Below are positions 51,962 to 60,163 of a stretch of DNA of 64,000 nucleotides, piece after piece. Origin of the DNA: Bog-756 sp963813525 (lineage in GTDB: Bacteria > Actinomycetota > Acidimicrobiia > Acidimicrobiales > RAAP-2). Position 1 is the first letter of the stretch. Each line of letters opens with the position of its first letter. The notes under the pieces are model-generated. The model worked only from the letters and a program-made list of their open reading frames with translations. It did no database searches and had not been told where the DNA came from. Position numbers and translations under genes: made by a program. The stretch covers positions 1,240,001-1,304,000 of the forward strand of contig CAWEZI010000005.1 in assembly GCA_963813525.1 (NCBI GenBank). The letters are read 5' to 3'.

Positions 51962-52771
51962 ATGTCCAGACTGAAGAGCGTGCCAGGTCTTGTCTGGCTC
52001 GTAATCGGAGCGTGTATCACCGCTCTCGTGATGCGCCGCAAGGGCGGCCGGACCACGGACTCGCCGAAGTCGGCGCAAAGAAGTCAGTACACGCCACCCA
52101 TCCCGAAGGACGCCGAAACCAGTCCAATGCCCCCGCTGCCTCAGCCAGCCGAATTCGCCCATCCAGGACCGACCGGGGGGGCGTCCCAGGGGGCCGAGGT
52201 CACGTCGTCGATCCCCGAGCCCGCCCCGGTCGGTGGGGAGGGCTCCTCCTCACGCAAGTGGATCCAGAGGGCCGAAGGCGACCGTCGGACCCGGACCCGG
52301 CTCCTCATCGAGGGCGAGGGCGTGATCGTCCTCAGCGACCGACGGGTGCCAGGCACCCGCTCCTTCATCAAGCGAATCGTCGTTTCCTCGGGCGGCGTCT
52401 TTGTCATCGACACCAAGCACTACAGGGGTCTGGTCCACATCAAACGGACCGGTCCGGTGTGGGATCTCGGGCCCCAGGAGCTCTATGTCGGTCGGCGGAA
52501 CTGCACCCCGGTGGTCGAGAGCATGTGCGATCAGACGAACGTGGTGCGTGCCGCCCTGGACACCACCACCTGGGGAGCCGAGGTACCGGTGCACGCCGTT
52601 CTCTGTCTGACCCAGGCCGAGTGGGGTTTCGCCTCCGCCGTCGAGATCAGTGACGTCTACGTGGCCTGGCCCCGTTTGGTCAAGGGCCGGGTGCAGGCCC
52701 CCGGCGTCATCGGCTCCCCCGCCATGCAGGAAGTCTCGCAGATGATCGCCGAACACCTGCCTGTCGCCTGA
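51962..52771 (+). CDS. membrane-anchored NERD-domain protein
   Basis: About 269 aa. ATG 51962 has a perfect AGGAGG site. An N-terminal membrane helix (GLVWLVIGACITALVM) is followed by a proline-rich linker and, from about residue 105, a NERD (nuclease-related) domain: the core GGVFVIDTKHYRGLVHIKR contains the D-x-K pair of the endonuclease fold, preceded by a conserved glutamate-containing segment (LLIEGEGVIVLSDRRV). NERD proteins are presumed nucleases or DNA-binding factors; membrane tethering with a cytosolic nuclease domain could act on incoming DNA (inference). It is flanked by two copies of a small-gene sequence. Confidence 0.75.
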   Translation: MSRLKSVPGLVWLVIGACITALVMRRKGGRTTDSPKSAQRSQYTPPIPKDAETSPMPPLPQPAEFAHPGPTGGASQGAEVTSSIPEPAPVGGEGSSSRKWIQRAEGDRRTRTRLLIEGEGVIVLSDRRVPGTRSFIKRIVVSSGGVFVIDTKHYRGLVHIKRTGPVWDLGPQELYVGRRNCTPVVESMCDQTNVVRAALDTTTWGAEVPVHAVLCLTQAEWGFASAVEISDVYVAWPRLVKGRVQAPGVIGSPAMQEVSQMIAEHLPVA

Positions 52772-52907
52772 CATCGTCAGTCACTGCTCTCGCACCGCTG
52801 GCACGGAATCGAAATACCCCGGCGGTGGCTTCCTCGGCGTGTGCTGCGCAGGCGTCCACTTCCCACCGCTGGCCCTTCCAGTCGGCGAAGGTGCCGTGAC
52901 GAGTCAC
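52707..52907 (-). CDS. small protein with CxxH motif (HGTF...VDACAAHAEE)
   Basis: A 66-aa frame starting GTG with GGAG upstream. It reads TRHGTFADWKGQRWEVDACAAHAEEATAGVFRFRASG, which resembles the short segment 'G.xWEVDLCxxHAEE' seen in small actinobacterial nucleoid- or zinc-associated proteins. The 3' end overlaps the NERD gene antisense by 65 bp. It is supported mainly by its paralogue at 51545. I cannot give a function, and the start is uncertain. Confidence 0.35.
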   Translation of the reverse strand: MTRHGTFADWKGQRWEVDACAAHAEEATAGVFRFRASGARAVTDDVRRQAGVRRSSARLPAWRGSR

Positions 52908-53056
52908 CGGCTCCGGCCAGTGCTTGGCGTGACCACGCCGTTATGGACGAACCGGAAGCACTGGCCGTGCTCGTATGGAGCGATGTCGATCTTACTTCCC
53001 CTGCCATCCAGCATCGCAACCCCTGTCCCACCCGCGTCCCAGAAAGAGAATGGCTA

Positions 53057-53272
53057 TCAGCACGCAATGACCACAGTGTTGAAGGCGAACGCCAGGAGCG
53101 TGTGACCGGTGATCTTTCTACGGATCAGAGTCGTTTCCACGGTGACATCAGAAGATGAGAAGGTTGTCCCGCCCGCGGCCCCGATGTACAGGCCCTCGGC
53201 CACAATTATTGAGACCGCACCGATGGACGCCGAAAAGAGCAGTCGACGGAAATCAGATACGAGACGCGGCAC
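53057..53272 (-). pseudogene. possible DUF1345 C-terminal remnant
   Basis: The end of a minus frame reads FRRLLFSASIGAVSIIVAEG, then GTTFSSSDVTVETTLIRRKITGHTLLAFAFNTVVIAC. The order 'GxTFxxSDxxVxxxxIRRxxxxHxLLxFxFNTVVIA' resembles the last two helices of DUF1345 membrane proteins. The N-terminal helices are missing and the frame upstream is not protein-like, so this looks like a fragment. Elsewhere in 52908-53684 I see no intact gene. Confidence 0.35.
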
Positions 53273-53684
53273 TTTTGGCGACTCGGAATCAACGGAATTC
53301 ACGAAGAGATCCGCTCGCCAAGAACTTCTACGACCAGCAACTGTGGATGAGATGCTGCGACGGCCACAGTGGCGGTGAACCCGAATGTGTGCCAACGTCG
53401 CCACTGTACGGATCTCATCGTTTACGCCCACATCAGGCAGCTTGCCAAGCAGGCATCGTCTCGAAAAACGGACGACTTTGCCAACGATGCCTCCTCTCGT
53501 CGTTGTACCGATTGTTTCAGGTCAGCAGGACCCTCGCCCGAGGAAGACCGATCACCGATAGAGCAAAGCGGCCGTCCTCGACGTGCCGATCAACCCGCTG
53601 CAAAACCGCATCCTTCCCGTAGGTGTCGGATTGCAGAGTTCAGTGAAGCTGTCGGACCGCCCATCGTGCTGCGTCGGGTTCTTG

Positions 53685-53999
53685 CTACTGCTCGTGGCTT
53701 ATGCCGTGCTGAAGGTCGAAGAGCTCGTGCTCCTTGCGGATTGCTCGACGTGCGATTAGGAAGGCGATGCAGAAGACGATGCTGTTCTCGATAGCGTCGT
53801 AGAGCAGTTCCGCAGTCATGTGCGGCAGGTCGGACAAGAGGCCCAGTGTGCGGTGCACATAATCTGCGTTTCCAGGCTGCTCACCAACCCAAGTGGGGTG
53901 ACTTGAGAAGAACAGTCCCATTGCGATCCCGATGGCCGCGACTGTGCCGAGGATGACGTAGACGAACCAGACCTTCTTCTTCGACTGTTGGTTGACCAT
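53685..53999 (-). CDS. small hypothetical membrane protein
   Basis: About 104 aa. ATG 53999 has GGGAGAG 7 bp upstream. There is a first membrane helix (KKVWFVYVILGTVAAIGIAMGLFFS), an external segment HPTWVGEQPGNADYVHRTLGLLSDLPHMTAEL, a second hydrophobic stretch (LLYDAIENSIVFCIAFLIARRAIRKEHE) and a charged tail. I do not recognise a family. The flanking stretch 54000-54541 contains no credible gene. Confidence 0.55.
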   Translation of the reverse strand: MVNQQSKKKVWFVYVILGTVAAIGIAMGLFFSSHPTWVGEQPGNADYVHRTLGLLSDLPHMTAELLYDAIENSIVFCIAFLIARRAIRKEHELFDLQHGISHEQ

Positions 54000-54541
54000 G
54001 TTGATGCTCTCCCTTCGGAAGTGGCGACTATTCTCGTACAACTCGGGCTCGTGATCGGAGCGATGGACGAAGATCGGGAATCGATGTTGCTGTAGCCGGC
54101 GTCCCCATGAAGGTCGTCTCGGAGAACCTTGGGCACTTGTCGCTGGGCATCACCGCAGACGTGTAGAGCCATGTCACTTCCGACCTAGCGAAGGACTCCG
54201 CCGAGAGGGTCGCAGCCGCCCTTGCCTCAAACGCGATGTGACCAATCTGTGCCCGCGGTGGCCACCGTTCAGTCCGGTTCAGCGGAATCCATTGCCGTTG
54301 CTTACAGAATTGCTTACATTTTGTCCGGCTGGCTCCACCTCGGGCCCTCGGGCTGACGAACGTCGTCTCCCGAAACACGGCCCAGATCCTTCCGCAGCGA
54401 GATCGATCAGCCCGCGTTGCCAAGAGAGGGGCGGGTAGCACATGACTGCGCAACCAGCAGATGTTGCGGGGCCGAGGGCTCGGCTCGGGTGCGAAAGTTC
54501 GCTGGCTCTGCCGCCCGCCTCCAAGCGCCGAGGCAAGGACG

Positions 54542-55714
54542 TCATTCCGGGTTGGCTGGTCCTGCCGTGTAGGCGTGAGCGCCGGCCCCGGCCAGATGTC
54601 CTCCGTCGACGATGAGATACTCCTCGCGAATCGGTTGGCCGGCGAGGAAGCACTCGAGGATCTCCCGCGTCCCGGCCGCATACCGTGCCTGGGCGGACAG
54701 AGACGTTCCCGATATGTGAGGAGTCATCCCCTCGTGGGGCATGGTCCGCCAGGGGTGGTCGACAGGCGCCGGTTGCGGGTACCAGACATCACCGGCGTAG
54801 CCGGCCAACTGGCCGCTCTCGAGGGCCCGCACCACGGCGTCGCGGTCGCAGATCTTCCCCCGAGCAGTATTGACCAGGTAGGTGCCGCGCTTCATCAGCG
54901 AGAACATGGTGTCGTCGAAGAGATGCTCGGTCTCCGGGTGCAGTGGAGCGTTGATGGTGACGACCTCGCAGAACGGCACCATGGCGGCCGCGTCGGGATG
55001 AAAGGTCAGGCCCATTTCCTGTTCTACCGATTCGTCCAGTCGATGGCGGTCGGTGTAGTGGAGTTCGACGTCGAACGGGGCCAGGCGCTTGAGAACGGCC
55101 AGGCCGATACGTCCCGCCGCCACCGTGCCGACGGCCATGCCCTCGAGGTCGTAGGAGCGCTCGACGCAGTCAGCGATGTTCCAGCCCCCCTTGACGACCC
55201 ACTGGTGGGACGGGATGTAGTTGCGGACCAGTCCGAGGATCATCATCACGACGTGCTCCGCCACACTGATGCTGTTCGAGTAGGTGACCTCGGCCACCGT
55301 CACCCCGTGGGCGATGGCGGCGTCCAGGTCCACGTGGTCGGAACCGATTCCTGCAGTGAGCGCCAGCTTGAGCTTCGGCGCTCTGGCCATCCTGTCAGCG
55401 GTCAGGTAGGCGGGCCAGAAGGGTTGCGAGATCACCACATCGGCCTCGGCCAGCTCCCGGTCGAACTCCGAGTCGGGGCCCTCCTTGTCGGAGGTCACTA
55501 CCAGGGTGTGTCCGGCTGCTTCCAGAAACGAGCGGAGACCGAGTTCGCCTGACACCGAGCCCACCAGCTGGCCCGGGGTGAAGTCGAGGGCCCCGGGGCT
55601 GGGTACGGTCTGGCCACCCGGGTAGTGGTCGATGCGGGGGATAGTGTCCCGCGGATAGATGGTCGGGTAGCCGTCAACCGGGTCGTCGTAGAGAACACAC
55701 AGTATCTTGGCCAT
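54542..55714 (-). CDS. fdh: NAD-dependent formate dehydrogenase
   Basis: A 390-aa cytosolic enzyme of the D-2-hydroxyacid dehydrogenase superfamily oxidising formate to CO2 with NAD+. It matches the bacterial (Pseudomonas-type) FDH throughout: MAKILCVLYDDPVDGYP, the DFTPGQLVGSVSGELGLR loop specific to FDH, DVVISQPFWPAYL, ALTAGIGSDHVDL, NSISVAEHVVMMILGLVRNY, NAD motif GTVAAGRIGLAVL, NTARGK with the catalytic Arg, GDVWYPQPAP and MTPHISGTSLSAQARY with the catalytic His. It lies 33 bp downstream of the aldehyde dehydrogenase, same strand, so both belong to one operon within the polyamine cluster. Confidence 0.93.
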   Translation of the reverse strand: MAKILCVLYDDPVDGYPTIYPRDTIPRIDHYPGGQTVPSPGALDFTPGQLVGSVSGELGLRSFLEAAGHTLVVTSDKEGPDSEFDRELAEADVVISQPFWPAYLTADRMARAPKLKLALTAGIGSDHVDLDAAIAHGVTVAEVTYSNSISVAEHVVMMILGLVRNYIPSHQWVVKGGWNIADCVERSYDLEGMAVGTVAAGRIGLAVLKRLAPFDVELHYTDRHRLDESVEQEMGLTFHPDAAAMVPFCEVVTINAPLHPETEHLFDDTMFSLMKRGTYLVNTARGKICDRDAVVRALESGQLAGYAGDVWYPQPAPVDHPWRTMPHEGMTPHISGTSLSAQARYAAGTREILECFLAGQPIREEYLIVDGGHLAGAGAHAYTAGPANPE

Positions 55715-55747
55715 CGTTGGGCTCCTCCCTCTGCTCGTTGCCGAGGT

Positions 55748-57184
55748 TTACCAGGCTGAGGCCACGTGCTTGGTGCGCGTGTAGTCCTCGAGGCCGTACA
55801 TCGAAAGGTCCTTGCCGTACCCCGAGCTCCCGAAACCTCCGTGGGGCATCTCCGCTGTCATCGGGGCATGAGCGTTGACCGACACTGCCCCGAAGTCGAG
55901 ACCCCGGCACATCCGTTCGGCCCGCCCGTGATCCGTCGTCCAGATACTGGCGCACAGACCCTGGGCGACATCGTTGGCCAGCGCCAGCGCCTCCGTCTCG
56001 GATGCGAAGGGTTGGACGGTGATGACCGGCCCGAAGATCTCTTCCTGGACTATTTCGTCGTCCTGGCACACGTCGGCCACGACCGTGGCCTGGTGGAAGA
56101 AACCCTGGCGATCGAGGCGCCGGCCCCCGGCCGCCACCCGCGCGTGGTCGGGAAGTCGGGCCAGCAGGCCCTCGACCTTGTCGCGGTGGTCCTGGCTGAT
56201 CAGGGGCCCGAAGGTCACATCTGGGTCGTAGGGGTCACCGGTCCGGGCCCGGGCGGCCTCGGCGGAGAGGGCGGCCACCATCGCCCCATAGCCCGGAGCC
56301 TCGACCATCACCCGGCTGGCTGCCGTGCAGTCCTGGCCGGCATTGAAAAACGCCGCCCCGGCCACCGCTTCTGCGGTGGCCGTCACATCGGCGTCGCCGA
56401 AGACCACGACCGGTGCGTTGCCTCCCAGCTCGAGATGGACCCGGGTGAGCCGTTCGGCCGCCGTCCGGGCCACCTGTCGGCCGGCTCTCGGGCTCCCCGT
56501 CAGCGACACCATGGCCACCGCCGGGTGGCGCACTAGCGCTTCGCCGGTGGCAGGTCCGCCGCACACCACGTTGAGGACGCCGGGCGGGAAGACATTGGTC
56601 AGCAGCTCGGCCATCCGCACCGTCGAGGCCGGTGTCAACTCGGACGGCTTCAACACCACGGTGTTGCCAGCGGCGAGGGCCGGTGCCCACTTCCACACCG
56701 CCATCATCAACGGATAGTTCCAGGGTGTGATCTGCCCGCACACGCCGACCGGCTCCCGTCGGACGCCAGAAGTGGTGCGCGCCATGTACTCACCTGTGGC
56801 CAACCCGCTCATGAGTCGGCAGGCTCCGGCGAAAAATCGGACCTGATCGATGATTGGCGGAAGCTCGTCCTCTCGCGTGGCCGCGTACGGCTTGCCGGTG
56901 TCCGCCACTTCGATCCGGGTCAGCTCATCGGCGTTGGCCTCGAGAAGGGCGGCTGCCTCGAGCATGGCCGCACTCCGCTCTGCCGGCGTCGTCCTGCTCC
57001 ATTCGAGGAAGGCGGCTGCCGCCTCGGCGCACGCCGCGTCGATGTCGTCGGCGTCCGACTCGGCCGAGTGGGCGTAGACATTGCCGGTCGTCGGGTCGTT
57101 GACGGGACGACGCCCACCAGCTCGTGGAGCAACGGACTTGCCGCCGATCACGTTGTCGAAGACGACCGGTGACGAGAAGGTCAC
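55748..57184 (-). CDS. NAD(P)-dependent aldehyde dehydrogenase (aminobutyraldehyde/betaine-aldehyde type)
   Basis: About 478 aa from GTG 57184 (an ATG at 57268 is possible but lies inside the palindromic operator and adds odd residues). Catalytic signatures are TPWNYPLMMAVWKWAPALAAGN, the glutamate in LELGGNAP and the cysteine in FFNAGQDCTAASR, whose form is typical of gamma-aminobutyraldehyde dehydrogenases (PatD/PuuC relatives), then EEIFGPVITVQPF and PHGGFGSSGYGKDLS. Beside an aminotransferase and a PotABCD-like importer, the expected role is to oxidise the aminoaldehyde made from a diamine or polyamine. It is divergent from the aminotransferase gene. Confidence 0.9.
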   Translation of the reverse strand: MTFSSPVVFDNVIGGKSVAPRAGGRRPVNDPTTGNVYAHSAESDADDIDAACAEAAAAFLEWSRTTPAERSAAMLEAAALLEANADELTRIEVADTGKPYAATREDELPPIIDQVRFFAGACRLMSGLATGEYMARTTSGVRREPVGVCGQITPWNYPLMMAVWKWAPALAAGNTVVLKPSELTPASTVRMAELLTNVFPPGVLNVVCGGPATGEALVRHPAVAMVSLTGSPRAGRQVARTAAERLTRVHLELGGNAPVVVFGDADVTATAEAVAGAAFFNAGQDCTAASRVMVEAPGYGAMVAALSAEAARARTGDPYDPDVTFGPLISQDHRDKVEGLLARLPDHARVAAGGRRLDRQGFFHQATVVADVCQDDEIVQEEIFGPVITVQPFASETEALALANDVAQGLCASIWTTDHGRAERMCRGLDFGAVSVNAHAPMTAEMPHGGFGSSGYGKDLSMYGLEDYTRTKHVASAW

Positions 57185-57258
57185 CGGTCCCGTCGGGTCG
57201 TCCCGGCCAGCTCCCTGCCGCTTTCCTTTGTCCTTGCCATGCTGGGTAGCGTTCCATA

Positions 57259-57274
57259 GACTGAACATTCAGTC
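57259..57274. promoter_or_regulatory. candidate TetR operator 1
   Basis: GACTGAA-CA-TTCAGTC is a perfect inverted repeat (7-2-7) in the divergent region between the aldehyde dehydrogenase and the aminotransferase. It resembles operator 2 at 58801-58818 and could control both directions through the TetR regulator at 63293. Confidence 0.6.
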
Positions 57275-57306
57275 AACAAGATGAACCGGATCTCGGGAGA
57301 GCAACC

Positions 57307-58686
57307 ATGGCCATCGAAACGTCCACTCTCGGGCCGGTCTCATCGCGGCTGGACGACATCATCAGCGACGAGGAGCGGGCGTTCGTCGACCGCCAGCCCA
57401 CCTCGCGGGCCCTCCGGGAGCGGGCCCTTCGGGTCCTGGCCGGCGGTGTGACATCGAGTTGGCAGATCACCACACCCCAGGCCGTGTGGATAAGCCACGG
57501 CGCCGGGTCGAGGATCGTCGACGTCGACGGCAACGAGTACGTGGACCTGCATGGGGGCTACGGGGCGGGACTGGCCGGGCACGCCCACCCGGCCATCGTC
57601 GAAGCCGTCCAGGCCCAGGTGGCCCGGGGCACCCATTTCGCCCAGCCCACCGAGACGGCCATCGAGGTGGCCGAGGAGTTGGGACGCAGGTTCGGCCTCC
57701 CCCTCTGGCGCTTTTGCAACTCTGGCACCGAGGCCACCATGGATGCCGTTCATCTCATGCGCTCCATCACCGGTCGTGACCTGATCATCAAGGTGGAGGG
57801 TTGCTATCACGGGCATCACGACTCGGTGCAGGTGTCGGTGGCCCCGGAGCCCGACCAGATGGGACCGAGCTCGGCTCCCACCGGGGTGGCCGGGAGCACG
57901 GGAATTCCCCAGGCCCTGCTCGACTTGACCCTGGTGGTCGGATTCAACGACCTCGACGCTGTGGAGCGCGTCCTCGTCAACCATCCCGGTCAGGTGGCCG
58001 GAATGATCATCGAGCCGATCATGATGAACGCCGGGATCATCCCTCCCGCCGACGGCTATCTTTCCGCCTTGAAATCGTTGCTGCACGCCCATGGTTCGCT
58101 GCTCACCTTCGATGAGGTCAAGACAGGCCTGACAGCTGGACCGGGGGGGGCGGTCGGCGTCACCCGTGTGACCCCCGATCTGATCTGCCTGGCCAAGGCC
58201 ATCGGGGGCGGCATCGCCTCGGCTGCCGTTGGCGGCTCGGCCGAGGTCATGGAACACGTGGCCGAAGGGGCCTATGAGATGGTGGGCACCTTCAACGGCA
58301 ACCCCCTGGCCATGGCGGCCACCCGGGCCATGCTGCTGGAGGTGGCAACCCCCGACGCCTACCGGAGGATCGACCGTCTGAGGGACCGGGCCGTGGCCGG
58401 GCTCACAACTACCATCACCGCCTATGGGCTCGAGGCCCACGTGGTGGCCGTAGGGGCTAAGGGTTGTGTCGTCTTCAGCGGCCAGGCGGTGACCGACTAC
58501 CGCGGGTTCGTGTCCCTCGACGACCGGTTCAACCACGCCCACTGGCTGATGCAGCACAACGGAGGCGTATTCCTTCCGCCCTGGGGCAAGACCGAGCAGT
58601 GGCTGATCTCGACCCAGCACGACGATGCCGATATCGACCGGTTCCTGGGCAACTTCGAACGCCTGGTCGCCTCGCTGGCCGGGTGA
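57307..58686 (+). CDS. class III PLP aminotransferase (glutamate-1-semialdehyde-aminomutase-like)
   Basis: About 459 aa. ATG 57307 follows GGGAGAG. PLP-fold motifs are VDLHGGYGAGLAGHAHPAIVEAV, FCNSGTEATMDAVHLMRS, EGCYHGHHDSV, the aspartate in LTFDEVKTG, the Schiff-base lysine K297 in CLAKAIGGGI, and TFNGNPLAMAA. Class III enzymes act on terminal amino groups such as those of putrescine, GABA or beta-amino acids. Given neighbours (importer, aldehyde dehydrogenase, formate dehydrogenase) it is probably an omega-aminotransferase for an imported amine rather than the heme-pathway HemL. A 7-bp hairpin (58751-58767) follows it. Confidence 0.85.
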   Translation: MAIETSTLGPVSSRLDDIISDEERAFVDRQPTSRALRERALRVLAGGVTSSWQITTPQAVWISHGAGSRIVDVDGNEYVDLHGGYGAGLAGHAHPAIVEAVQAQVARGTHFAQPTETAIEVAEELGRRFGLPLWRFCNSGTEATMDAVHLMRSITGRDLIIKVEGCYHGHHDSVQVSVAPEPDQMGPSSAPTGVAGSTGIPQALLDLTLVVGFNDLDAVERVLVNHPGQVAGMIIEPIMMNAGIIPPADGYLSALKSLLHAHGSLLTFDEVKTGLTAGPGGAVGVTRVTPDLICLAKAIGGGIASAAVGGSAEVMEHVAEGAYEMVGTFNGNPLAMAATRAMLLEVATPDAYRRIDRLRDRAVAGLTTTITAYGLEAHVVAVGAKGCVVFSGQAVTDYRGFVSLDDRFNHAHWLMQHNGGVFLPPWGKTEQWLISTQHDDADIDRFLGNFERLVASLAG

Positions 58687-58750
58687 CCGGCGGCGCCCGG
58701 GCCGGGTGGCGGTCCCGCAACCTTTGTTAACGGAGGGCGAAATGTGGCCG

Positions 58751-58767
58751 GACCGCTTGCAGCGGTC
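58751..58767 (+). terminator. hairpin between aminotransferase and binding-protein genes
   Basis: GACCGCT-TGC-AGCGGTC forms a perfect 7-bp stem with a three-base loop about 65 bp after the aminotransferase stop. There is no T-run; it may be a terminator or a stem that stabilises transcript ends. Confidence 0.35.
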
Positions 58768-58800
58768 GGGGAGCGGTGTTTGAATGACGGCACATTTGAA

Positions 58801-58818
58801 TGACTGAACGATCAGTCA
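58801..58818. promoter_or_regulatory. candidate TetR operator 2
   Basis: TGACTGA-ACGA-TCAGTCA is a perfect inverted repeat (7-4-7), 48 bp upstream of the binding-protein start. It shares the arms GACTGA and TCAGTC with operator 1 (57259), as expected for two sites of one TetR-family repressor. Confidence 0.65.
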
Positions 58819-58866
58819 GAACCGGGAGTCGCCCTCGGGCACGGCCCGACTGGGGAGGTGACGAGT

Positions 58867-60150
58867 GTGGTATTCCATCCACGCGAAGGTTGGTCGTCGG
58901 ACGGTTCCCGTGGAGCGCCGGCTCTGTCGAGGAGATCCTTTCTGGCCGGTGTGAGCGCGGCCGGGCTGGCCGCTGTGGCCGCCGCCTGCGGATCGAACGG
59001 TTCCAGCACGGCCACGACGGCTGGGTCGACCACCACCACCCAGCCTCTGGCCCTGCCCCGTCCCAACGCCCCGGTGACCTGGCCGCTGTACGCATCCAAC
59101 CCGGCCATCGCCGACGGATTGGAGCCGGAGAAGAACGCCACACTCAAGCTGTACAACTGGGTGGCCTACATCAACCAGAAGGACCTCGACGACTTCGCCA
59201 AGAAGTACAAGTGCAAAGTGGAGCTGACCACCTTCAACACCATGAGCGAGGCCATCGCCAAGCTACGGACCGGTCAATTCGATTTCGATCTGTTCGTCCC
59301 CACCGTCGACGTCCTGGGCCAGTTGGTGGCGGGCAAGCTGGCCCGCCCCCTCAACCACTCCTACATCCCCAACATCACCCAGGCCTGGACCCAGTACCAG
59401 AACCCCTTCTACGACCAGCGTTGGCAGTACACGGTGCCCTACACGATCTACACCACCGGCATCGCCTGGCGGAAGGACAAGGTGGACGAGAATCCCTACG
59501 CCATGGCCAATCCATGGGCGATGCCGTGGAACGCCAAGTACAAGGGCAAGGTGGCCATCCTCGACGACTACCGCGAGAGCCTGGCCCTGGGCATGATGAA
59601 AAACGGGATCTTCGACCCCAACACCACCGACACGGCTCAGCTGAATGTGGCCACCAACTCGCTTCTGGAATTGGACCAACTGGTCAACCTCCACATCGAC
59701 AACAACGATTACACGTCCATTCCCACCGGTCAGACCTGGATCCATCACGCCTGGTCGGGGGACATGGCCGCCGCCGAGGCCTACATGCCCAAGGGAACCC
59801 CGGTGGAGGTGGTCGGCTACTGGTTCCCCACCAGCGGGCTGGGACCGGTGGCCAACGACACCATGACGGTGATGGCCAGCGGGAAGAACCCGGTGCTGGC
59901 CCACCTCTTCCTCAACTACATGCTGGACCTGCCCAACGTGCTGGAGAACATCTCCTTCAACGGGTATATGCAGCCCATCAACGGCGTGACCCCTCAGGTC
60001 CTCGAACAAGAGGGCATCCTCCCTCCCAGCCTGGCCAGCACGGTGGTGCTGCCGTCCAACTTCGACACCGGGACCAAGCAGCTCGAGCTGGCCCCGGCGG
60101 TCGATGCCGAGTACCAGCAGGATTGGCTGCGCGTGAGCAGCGGCGTGTGA
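58867..60150 (+). CDS. spermidine/putrescine-type ABC substrate-binding lipoprotein (PotD family)
   Basis: About 427 aa. GTG 58867 is preceded by GGAGG (another GTG lies at 58858). The N terminus is a Tat-lipoprotein signal: SRRSFLAGVSAAGLAAVAAAC, cysteine at about residue 41. The mature part is a PotD-like solute-binding protein: LKLYNWVAYINQKDLDDFAKKYKCKVELTTF, FDLFVPTVDVLGQLVAGKLARPL, WRKDKVDENPYAMANPW, WSGDMAAAEAY and FLNYMLDLPNVLENISFNGY. It presents a polyamine-like cation to the permeases encoded just downstream. Operator 2 lies in its promoter region. Confidence 0.9.
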   Translation: MVFHPREGWSSDGSRGAPALSRRSFLAGVSAAGLAAVAAACGSNGSSTATTAGSTTTTQPLALPRPNAPVTWPLYASNPAIADGLEPEKNATLKLYNWVAYINQKDLDDFAKKYKCKVELTTFNTMSEAIAKLRTGQFDFDLFVPTVDVLGQLVAGKLARPLNHSYIPNITQAWTQYQNPFYDQRWQYTVPYTIYTTGIAWRKDKVDENPYAMANPWAMPWNAKYKGKVAILDDYRESLALGMMKNGIFDPNTTDTAQLNVATNSLLELDQLVNLHIDNNDYTSIPTGQTWIHHAWSGDMAAAEAYMPKGTPVEVVGYWFPTSGLGPVANDTMTVMASGKNPVLAHLFLNYMLDLPNVLENISFNGYMQPINGVTPQVLEQEGILPPSLASTVVLPSNFDTGTKQLELAPAVDAEYQQDWLRVSSGV

Positions 60151-60163
60151 GCGGCGCCTGCTG

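Noticed and set aside
58687..58735. Hairpin copy with GGGACCGCCACCC on the minus strand
   Set aside because: The apex resembles the family but neither inner nor outer stem pairs.
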